This document shows, in pieces, positions 1 through 5,503 of a DNA stretch of 64,000 nucleotides. Every line of letters starts with the position of its first letter. Position 1 is the first letter of the stretch. The translations under genes and the position numbers were made by a program. The stretch is taken from contig NZ_CP017477.1 of assembly GCF_001761365.1 (NCBI RefSeq), positions 2,780,001-2,844,000 on the forward strand. Reading direction: 5' to 3'. This stretch comes from Polaribacter vadi. GTDB lineage: Bacteria; Bacteroidota; Bacteroidia; Flavobacteriales; Flavobacteriaceae. The notes beneath the pieces are model-generated. The model saw nothing but the letters and a program-made list of their open reading frames with translations, did not search any database and was not told where the DNA came from.

Positions 1-244
1 CTTCATCTTCTTTATGCATTTTAAAGTTTTTGCCAAATAGTAGTTTGCCCTTTGCATCTAGGTATATTAACATTTTTTCAAAATCATAGTGAATCCTATT
101 GCCTTTGAGTTCGCCTAATTTATATTCTAGGATTCCTTCTTGAATGATATGTGGCGTTTTTGTATTCATTTTTTTAATTCCTGCCTGCGCAAGAATGGCA
201 GATTTTTTTTTGCTAATACTTTTTCTTAATTTTATATTGTTCAT
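1..244 (-). CDS. Hypothetical protein, C-terminus beyond window edge
   Basis: An open frame starts at an ATG (complement 242-244) and runs off the left edge without a stop, giving 81 visible residues. The N-terminus is very basic (MNNIKLRKSISKKKSA), followed by a mixed segment with an HYDFEKMLIYLD stretch. I see no signal peptide, membrane segment or motif I recognise. It lies downstream of the replication/regulator-like gene at 737-1423 on the same strand, in what looks like the backbone of a conjugative element. A small mobilisation or accessory protein is therefore possible, but that is inference from position only. Confidence 0.5.
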   Translation of the reverse strand, partial: MNNIKLRKSISKKKSAILAQAGIKKMNTKTPHIIQEGILEYKLGELKGNRIHYDFEKMLIYLDAKGKLLFGKNFKMHKEDE

Positions 245-246
245 TT

Positions 247-556
247 TGTCTTGAAACAAAATGAAACAAAAGATCAAGACTTATTTTTTAGCTACGCTAG
301 TTACCAACCAAAATATATTTTGTTTATGGTAGTTTTGAATTCTACTTTTTCTTTTTTCTCTAATACTTTTTCCATTGATGAAAAAGTATTCAAAAAATCT
401 AGCCTTGGATTTTCGACGGTCAAATTTATTTTTGATTTCTAAAACAAAAGAACTCGCTCTGCTCAGACAGCTTTTGTTTTTACGAAATCTTCAAATATTT
501 GACGCTCGTCTGCAAATCCTATGGCGGTTTAGATTCTGAAGAGAAATAAAATAGGT
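247..556. repeat. Dispersed intergenic repeats (families A and B, fused)
   Basis: No gene is supported in the 490-bp gap 245-736. Bases 247-344 resemble family A, which has an ATCAAGACT core and a GAATTCTAC end, as at 16559-16660. Bases 399-556 are a full family B copy, closely matching 15633-15785 over about 150 bp and sharing TTCGACGGTCAAAT and TATGGCGGTTTAGATT. Both families end at or near AAAATAAAATAGGTCGG. The repeats seem non-coding; a 63-aa frame on the plus strand is only a product of the repeat. Confidence 0.7.
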
Positions 557-702
557 CGGTTGTGATTCTGTTTCATTTATGGTTTTAGGTATTTTAAATT
601 AATTCGTTTTCAAATGCGAAAAATATTTATTTGACCACCGGGTTATGAAACCGACGATTATGATTTTTGGTTTTGGTATAATCATAGTTGTTTTCAATTT
701 GA

Positions 703-736
703 TGAGATTGCTTTGTCGTGCTTCCGCGCAATGACG
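703..736. repeat. REP-like element (TGAGATTG...GCAATGACG)
   Basis: This is one copy of a short repeat built as TGAGATTGC, a variable centre, then CGCAATGACG, so the arms GATTGC and GCAATG(AC) are imperfect inverted repeats. Other copies are at 14008-14035, 15817-15875, 16173-16207 and 16790-16817. All lie between genes in the accessory half. Confidence 0.6.
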
Positions 737-1423
737 CTAGAGTGGTTCGTTGTAATTTTTGTTTTTAGTTGTTTTGAGGTTGTCCCTGTTTTGGCTAACT
801 GATTTTTGGTTTTGATTTTCTTTGATTTCTTCTGCTTTTATCATCCAGTTTTTTGCTGTGGCTTGCCAATTTACAATTTTTGTTTTTCCACCCACTTTCC
901 AACCAATGCCTTGGTAATGATTGTAAAATTTTTGCCCTTCGATTATTGGCCAGTTTTCTTTTTTAAAAAAAGTAATTACTTCTTTTTCATTTTTTGGCTG
1001 GTCAAGTTTAATAACGTTTTTATTGTTTCTATTAGTTTGTATATGTTTATTAATAGATACCAGTGCTTGTCCACTGCTTGTCTCGATATTGGTACTGTTG
1101 TGTACCAGAGCTTGTCCAGTACTTGTCCCGAATTTGTTCATCTTGATTTTGCTGCCTTTGTACGGGTTGTGAGAGGGATAATAAACGAGGTATTTCCAGT
1201 GACTTAATTCTTTTATGCATTTATGATAGGTTGATTTAGATCCTATTTTTGATAGACTCATCATTTCTTCTCTATTGATATAAAATATTTCTAAAAATCG
1301 ATTGTTGTTCCATTTTTGGAATAAGGCAATGTATAGGCTTATATGGGTTGGGTTTAAGCGATTGTCTTTTGAGAATTGCATGAAGACTCCTTTTAGGTGT
1401 TTTATGTAGTTTACATTTTGCAT
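737..1423 (-). CDS. Mobile-element replication/transcription regulator-like protein
   Basis: A 228-aa protein. The N-terminal 95 residues (RLNPTHISLYIALFQKWN, then REEMMSLSKIGSKSTYHKCI) look like a winged-helix DNA-binding domain, with a conserved-looking SHNPYKGSKIKM segment after it. A polar, low-complexity linker rich in Asn, Thr and Gln follows (about residues 100-145). The C-terminal part (NHYQGIGWKVGGKTKIVNWQ) resembles a DnaT/replisome-organiser-like C-terminus. From memory this architecture is common in Bacteroidota conjugative elements, next to an excisionase-like HTH gene as here (91 bp upstream, same strand). The exact role, replication initiation or regulation, is not settled by sequence. 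There is no signal peptide, so it should be cytoplasmic. Confidence 0.7.
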   Translation of the reverse strand: MQNVNYIKHLKGVFMQFSKDNRLNPTHISLYIALFQKWNNNRFLEIFYINREEMMSLSKIGSKSTYHKCIKELSHWKYLVYYPSHNPYKGSKIKMNKFGTSTGQALVHNSTNIETSSGQALVSINKHIQTNRNNKNVIKLDQPKNEKEVITFFKKENWPIIEGQKFYNHYQGIGWKVGGKTKIVNWQATAKNWMIKAEEIKENQNQKSVSQNRDNLKTTKNKNYNEPL

Positions 1424-1443
1424 AGCATGGACTTCTCGATATT

Positions 1444-1486
1444 ATTTTACTGTCCTAATTCGCTAAGCTCATTAGGGCAGTAAAAT
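1444..1486. other. Long hairpin between HTH gene and regulator gene
   Basis: A 16-bp stem (1444-1459 against 1471-1486) with a single G:T mismatch and an 11-nt loop lies in the 90-bp gap between two same-strand genes. It lacks a T-run on the minus strand, so it is a poor intrinsic terminator. It could be an RNA processing or attenuation structure, or a miniature repeat. Confidence 0.6.
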
Positions 1487-1513
1487 CACTCGAAGTGACA
1501 GAGGTTTTTAACT

Positions 1514-1792
1514 TTAGAATTTATTATGAATGCGGTTTTCTTCTAGTACTTTTTGAATTTCTTCGTAATCGTAGTAGATAACTCCTCCAACTTTAGAGTA
1601 GGGGAGTGTACCATTGATTCTTAAGTTTTGTAATGTTCCTGGAGAAATGCTTAATAAATCTCTGACCTCTGGAGATTTTAACCATTTTTTTGGTGCAAAA
1701 CCTGATTGATGATTGATCATTGCTTTGATGTCTTCTAGTAATTCTTCTTTGAAGATATAAAGATCTTCTGTGGTAATGATTGTTGCTGCCAT
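1514..1792 (-). CDS. Excisionase-like helix-turn-helix DNA-binding protein
   Basis: A 92-aa cytoplasmic protein. Residues 35-85 form a MerR/excisionase-type winged helix (HTH_17 family): KKWLKSPEVRDLLSISPG is the first helix pair and turn, followed by TLQNLRINGTLPYSKVGG and the strand IYYDYEEIQKVLEE. The N-terminal 30 residues are helical. Proteins of this family next to RteC and integrase genes act as excisionase-type recombination directionality factors or regulators in Bacteroidota conjugative elements. The role here is inferred. A truncated duplicate of its first 23 codons lies upstream at 1986-2084. Confidence 0.8.
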   Translation of the reverse strand: MAATIITTEDLYIFKEELLEDIKAMINHQSGFAPKKWLKSPEVRDLLSISPGTLQNLRINGTLPYSKVGGVIYYDYEEIQKVLEENRIHNKF

Positions 1793-1833
1793 TTTTGATT
1801 ATTTTTTAAATTACATATTATTCTTTCATTTTT

Positions 1834-1984
1834 TCTTGATAAAAAACGAAACAAAAAATCAAGACTCACTTTTATTTTTATAGAATTCTACTTTTTATTC
1901 CACTAACGAATCCAGACCGCAAGCTCTTTGGATTCTACCGTTTCATAAAAATTGAATTCTTACTAAAAATAAAATAGGTCGATA
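1834..1984. repeat. Dispersed repeat family A, copy 1
   Basis: It starts TTCTTGATAAAAAACGAAAC, contains ATCAAGACTCACTTTTATTTTT, GAATTCTAC and CAGACCGCAAG, and ends AAAATAAAATAGGTCG. The same order of blocks occurs at 15941-16131 and 16559-16749. This copy sits exactly between the intact HTH gene and its truncated duplicate. Confidence 0.65.
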
Positions 1985-1985
1985 G

Positions 1986-2084
1986 TTACTTTAATAGGTT
2001 TTCAGATTTATTTAATTTAATGTCTTCTAATAATTCTTCTTTGAAGATATAAAGATCTTCTGTGGTGATGATTGTTGCTGCCAT
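1986..2084 (-). pseudogene. Truncated duplicate of the HTH gene 5' end
   Basis: From the ATG at complement 2082-2084 the frame encodes the same first 23 residues as the gene at 1514-1792 (MAATIITTEDLYIFKEELL, then EDIK). It then runs into unrelated sequence and stops after 32 codons. At the DNA level only a few bases differ over the shared 70 bp. The DNA-binding domain is absent, so the product, if made, would be non-functional or only a competitor. This looks like a partial duplication linked to insertion of the repeat at 1834-1984. Confidence 0.75.
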
Positions 2085-2303
2085 TGTGAAATGTTTTTAA
2101 ATTTACAAGTTAATATCAAAAGATCCCCGCTTTCGCAGGGACTTCGACAAAAGGTCTCTTTTGTCTCGATTTGACTTTCGTTTGGCAAAAATGGAGTAGT
2201 TTGTTTGAATTTATTCTATATGTATTCCCAAGGAGGGAACGATTTTTAGATTTTTGTTTTTATAGGTATTAGATGTGTTTTACTTTAAATAATAGACTAA
2301 ATT

Positions 2304-2338
2304 ACTTGGGGAATTACTATTAAATAGTTTTCCCAAGT
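2304..2338 (-). terminator. Hairpin just downstream of the RteC gene
   Basis: ACTTGGG (2304-2310) pairs with CCCAAGT (2332-2338), with extra pairing of ACTAT/ATAGT inside. It begins 18 bp past the RteC stop codon on the minus strand, as expected for a transcription terminator, although the following T-run is weak. Confidence 0.45.
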
Positions 2339-2355
2339 TGGGGGTAACTATAGAT

Positions 2356-3201
2356 TTATTCGTCTGATTCTTTAATGCGTAAAATGAGTGATTCTTTTAG
2401 CTTTTCGATGAATTTGGTGGTGATGTTTTTTCTTAACTTTATTTCCATAAACGTATGGTAATAATTCCCTAAATTAATATTGAAGTGTTGCTCAAGGGTC
2501 GATGCAATTTCTTTTACATCAGCTGTTCCATTATTTATTGCACCGCTTTTTTGTAATGCATATATTAATTCTACTAAATCTGTTTTTGAGCCTGTCCAGT
2601 TTAATTGGTTTTCTTTTTGAAGTGGTTTGATGGGGTTCACATTTTGATGTAAATTATTCAATTTATCAATTTCATTTTTAAGATATTCTATTAATTTTAT
2701 GTATGCCATGATGGTTGCTACAGAACTGTCATGACTTGTTGAAAATTCATCTTCAGTAAAGAAATAGTGTTCTTCAATATTTATGCGCAAGGATTTATTT
2801 TCTCTTAAGAAATATTGTTCATCTAAATGCGCTGCATTGCTTTTGAAATAATGATAGAATTCTAAATTATTATTGAAATACGTTTGAAGTTTTGCAATGT
2901 ATTTTTTTAAGTATTTTATTTGTTCTTTTTTACCCTCTATAGAGCGTTTGCTTTCTATTTGTAATTGTTTTACATAAAAGATTAAGTAGCTAAATACTTT
3001 TGGTTTTATGTATTTATAGAATTCAATTTCTTCTTTTTTACTTTTAAATGTATATTCTTTAAAGCTATTTCTTAAGTTTTCTAATGCTGATTTACACAAT
3101 AAAATGCTTTGTTCTGAAAGACAATGCAGATTATTTATTTTACATTTTAAAACTTTAAGATTATGCTCCAGTTCATAGATTAGCTTATAGCAATTTTTCA
3201 A
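2356..3201 (-). CDS. RteC-domain transcriptional regulator of a conjugative element
   Basis: A 281-aa protein, close to the usual length of RteC. The C-terminal third carries the family pattern: LNWTGSKTDLVELIYALQ, SGAINNG, DVKEIASTLEQHFNINLG, NYYHTFMEIKLRKN and a final LKESLILRIKESDE. The N-terminal 200 residues are mostly helical. RteC of CTnDOT binds DNA and activates excision genes. By analogy this one regulates excision or transfer of the element, possibly together with the HTH protein at 1514-1792. The family call is strong; the target is inferred. Confidence 0.9.
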   Translation of the reverse strand: MKNCYKLIYELEHNLKVLKCKINNLHCLSEQSILLCKSALENLRNSFKEYTFKSKKEEIEFYKYIKPKVFSYLIFYVKQLQIESKRSIEGKKEQIKYLKKYIAKLQTYFNNNLEFYHYFKSNAAHLDEQYFLRENKSLRINIEEHYFFTEDEFSTSHDSSVATIMAYIKLIEYLKNEIDKLNNLHQNVNPIKPLQKENQLNWTGSKTDLVELIYALQKSGAINNGTADVKEIASTLEQHFNINLGNYYHTFMEIKLRKNITTKFIEKLKESLILRIKESDE

Positions 3202-3741
3202 AACAGTTTTTGGGAATTTTCTTTTTCTTTTTCATTTTTTAAAACACGGAGTACCCTAATATATCCGTTAACTATTAAAATGGATACTCACGTGTTTTGT
3301 TAAAAGAATTCTTGAATAAGACATAATCTCGGGGGTGATTAAATACTCTCAAATAAATGTTCATCCATAGCACAAAATCGACACTTTTTTGAGTTACTCA
3401 AGAATTCTAAATAAGAATAAAAAAAAGTGAGTTTAAACTAATTCAAACACTATAATGGTGAAACAAAAAAACTCATTATCTTTTCACTTACTTTTAAATA
3501 TTCTTAGCCATTTGAAAAGGAATATTAAGGTAAAGCACTAGCGTGTTTTTCATAGTTTTTGCAATTAATATCCGTTCTTTAAATGGTTTTTGGTACTGCT
3601 TTTTCTTTTTTATATCATATCTAGTTTGTTAATTATCTTGTTTTTTTACTTTTATATGCATGCGCTGTTATTCTCAGGTATTCATGATGTGCTTTACTGT
3701 TCTTGATAAAAAGTAACAAAAAATCAAGCCTTACTTTTATT
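3202..3741. other. 540-bp non-coding region upstream of the RteC gene, with inverted repeats
   Basis: No convincing gene is present. An 11-bp perfect inverted repeat (AGAATTCTTGA at 3305-3315, TCAAGAATTCT at 3398-3408) encloses 82 bp. A second, imperfect pair (AAAACACGGAGTA near 3240 and ATACTCACGTGTTTT near 3285) sits closer to the RteC start. Bases 3680-3741 are a partial family A repeat (TTCATGATGTGCTT, then TTCTTGATAAAAAGTAACA). The inverted repeats could be operators, part of a transfer origin, or miniature-element ends; nothing here decides. Confidence 0.5.
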
Positions 3742-3888
3742 TTAAAGTCTTTCTTTATTTTTAGATATTTCTTTAAAGTCTGGAATACCATACGATAATA
3801 GAATGATATCGAACGGACTTAATGTTAAGTACATTCTATCAAGTAAGATTTCGTCATTTTCTTCTTTTTCTGATTTTGTTGGATTCAT
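3742..3888 (-). CDS. Small acidic protein, unknown
   Basis: A 48-aa frame starts at an ATG 7 bp after the stop of the DsbD-gamma-like gene (3896-4495), so it may be the last gene of that transcript. The product begins MNPTKSEKEENDEILLDRM and contains LSPFDIILLSYGIPDFKEI; it has no signal peptide and no cysteine. Close spacing and a protein-like composition support it. I recognise no family. It overlaps the start of a dispersed repeat, so a chance frame remains possible. Confidence 0.4.
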   Translation of the reverse strand: MNPTKSEKEENDEILLDRMYLTLSPFDIILLSYGIPDFKEISKNKERL

Positions 3889-3895
3889 TTTTTAA

Positions 3896-4495
3896 TTATT
3901 CTAAAACCTCTTCTAATACTTTTATGTTCGCTTTTATAAATGTTTTTGCTCCATTTTCTAAAAATGAAATAAAATTATTTACATCTAAATCAAATCCTTT
4001 AGGAGGTGCTAATAAGGTATCGTTTGCATCTGTTAATACATGAAATGGTTGGATGTTGTTAAAATATTGTGTAATTTGATAATCAGCATTTTGTTGCCCT
4101 ACACTTCTTATTAACTTTCCGTCATATTTAGAATTATACCACTCCTTTTTTGAGAGTTTCTCTTTATTACTTACACATAATACTACTACCACATAATACT
4201 TATTTAGAACTTCAAGTACTCGTATATCTTTACAAATTTTAGCATTCATTTTTTTACAGTTCTTCGATCTTATATTTGTAAATCGTATGAAAATGGGCTT
4301 ATTCTGCATTTTTGCAATTTTTTTTGCATCTTTTATATTGTAATAGCCTTCTAAACCATTTTGCAAAAATATTTTTTGAGGAAAAAGATTTTGACATACA
4401 TTGTTTTCTATTTTCGTATTCTCAGGATTTTGTGGTTTGTTAATATTGTTAAATGAATTTGTTACCATTCCTGCAGATGATACATTAGGATTCAT
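3896..4495 (-). CDS. DsbD C-terminal (thioredoxin-like) domain paralogue with altered active site
   Basis: A 199-aa protein. Residues 46-190 align with the thioredoxin-like C-terminal domain of the DsbD at 14042-15526: GLEGYYNIKDAKKIAKMQNK matches GLQGYFDLDQAKKCAKAQNK, and YDGK, GQQNADYQIT and LDVNNFISFL are also shared. The active site that should read CVNC reads SKNC (Ser77, Cys80), so the N-terminal cysteine needed for disulfide exchange is gone. There is no DsbD membrane domain and no clear signal peptide. It lies at the end of the minus-strand run after a DsbD-alpha-like gene that also lost its cysteines. Either it is a decaying copy or a binding protein without reductase activity. Confidence 0.75.
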   Translation of the reverse strand: MNPNVSSAGMVTNSFNNINKPQNPENTKIENNVCQNLFPQKIFLQNGLEGYYNIKDAKKIAKMQNKPIFIRFTNIRSKNCKKMNAKICKDIRVLEVLNKYYVVVVLCVSNKEKLSKKEWYNSKYDGKLIRSVGQQNADYQITQYFNNIQPFHVLTDANDTLLAPPKGFDLDVNNFISFLENGAKTFIKANIKVLEEVLE

Positions 4496-4656
4496 AATGA
4501 TACTTTGTTCTATTAATTTAATTTTTTAATAAACGATTTTACTTCGTTTGCAATGACATTTATTTTTAAAAAGGGAATGAGATAATAGTCTACAAACTCT
4601 ATTATATTCTGCTATGGCACATAACAGTTTCTCAATTCCCTTTTCTTTTAACTTTT

Positions 4657-4737
4657 TTACTGATTTGGATCTGCATCTGCACAAATTAATAATACGAGTG
4701 CGATGCATATTAAAATTATAATTGTGTAAAACAGCAT
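4657..4737 (-). CDS. Possible 26-aa membrane peptide
   Basis: The frame starts at ATG (complement 4735-4737) with an AAAGGA sequence 7 bp upstream on the minus strand. It encodes a single hydrophobic helix (MLFYTIIILICIALVLLIC) followed by ADADPNQ. The Cys after a leucine-rich stretch is loosely lipobox-like. It lies between the DsbD-alpha-like and DsbD-gamma-like genes. Support is only the ribosome-binding site, spacing and hydrophobic pattern. The longer frame in another phase at 4526-4708 is less likely because it reads through a REP-like repeat. Confidence 0.3.
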   Translation of the reverse strand: MLFYTIIILICIALVLLICADADPNQ

Positions 4738-4747
4738 ATTTATCCTT

Positions 4748-5212
4748 TTATTCTATCTTAATGTTTATTTTTTTCTCTTTTAGCTCATATTCTCCTGTAT
4801 CTAATGAAACAAGCGCATAGTTTATTATTGTATGTATTGTAGGGTGTTTGCCCGTAATTTTAATCCGTTGTTTAAAGCCACCACTTATCCCCGAATATAG
4901 ATTTGCATATTCTTGCGTTGTTTGATTAATTATAGTCACTTCTTCTAATGATTTGGGTTCTCCAATTAATTCACAATTTTTTGGTTTGAAGTTTGCAATC
5001 AATGATGGGAGTACTGTTGATTTTTGATTAATGGCATAGATGAACCAATTGTGAGCAATCTCTACTTTAAAAAACAAGTCTATTTCATCACCAATTTTTA
5101 CGGATGTTTTAGAGGCATAACTATACCAATTGGCTTTTTCTTTATTTTGAGTATAACCTTGGTTTAGAGATATTATTAATGTACAAATTATCATTAATTT
5201 TTGAAAGCGCAT
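4748..5212 (-). CDS. DsbD N-terminal (alpha) domain paralogue lacking its cysteines
   Basis: A 154-aa protein with an N-terminal signal peptide (MRFQKLMIICTLIISLNQG). The fold pattern matches the other two DsbD-alpha proteins here: KANWYSYASKTSVKIGDEID, HNWFIYAI and a final beta strand. At the C-terminus the homologue at 16835-17311 has NYQVC(x6)C, whereas this one has NYALVSLDTGEY, so Val135 and Tyr142 stand where the redox cysteines should be. The only other cysteines are Cys10 in the signal and Cys80. It cannot do the usual thiol exchange with the DsbD transporter. It sits 43 bp after a frameshifted TlpA remnant in what looks like one transcript. Confidence 0.75.
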   Translation of the reverse strand: MRFQKLMIICTLIISLNQGYTQNKEKANWYSYASKTSVKIGDEIDLFFKVEIAHNWFIYAINQKSTVLPSLIANFKPKNCELIGEPKSLEEVTIINQTTQEYANLYSGISGGFKQRIKITGKHPTIHTIINYALVSLDTGEYELKEKKINIKIE

Positions 5213-5255
5213 TGTTTTATGGTTCTTGGTTTTATTTTTTTTATTCTTTTCTTTT

Positions 5256-5502
5256 TTAGTTCACGACTTTTCTATTTTCATCTATTGGTAAGGTTCGCAT
5301 AAAACGAGCTCCCTCTTTTCGGGGAATATTTACCAATATGCTTTGCAGGCTGTCTATTTTTTTTTTTTAAAATAAAATAGAAATTAGCACCAACAAAAAT
5401 TCTTAAAGCAGCTTGACGACATGTATCTTTAGGGTAGCTGTCCCAAAAAGCTTCTGCTAACTTTATTTTATGTTTCTCGTGGGTATCTATTTTAGATTGC
5501 AT
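5256..5502 (-). pseudogene. Frameshifted fragment of a TlpA-type protein
   Basis: The open frame 5278-5502 starts 1 bp after the upstream GldF-GldG stop. Its residues IKLAEAFWDSYPKDTCRQAA align with RLAKAFFENYPEDKRHDQAL (about residues 90-109) of the TlpA-type protein at 19785-21122. At a run of 12 T (5357-5368; A on the coding strand) the homology moves to another frame: IDSLQSILVNIPRKEGARF matches SDSLEQVLAAIPRKDHTKF. That frame ends at 5256. The rest of the homologue, including the CxxC thioredoxin domain, is absent. So this is a truncated gene with a frame change at a homopolymer, which may be a true mutation, slippage or a read error. Confidence 0.75.
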
Positions 5503-5503
5503 A

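Noticed and set aside
251-442. 63-aa plus-strand frame
   Set aside because: Lies wholly within dispersed repeat sequence shared with 15.6 kb and 16.6 kb.
806-1207. 133-aa plus-strand frame
   Set aside because: Antisense to the well-supported gene 737-1423; Phe-rich chance translation.
4526-4708. 60-aa Cys-rich minus-strand frame
   Set aside because: Reads through a partial REP-like sequence and has no ribosome-binding site; the overlapping 26-aa hydrophobic frame is better supported.
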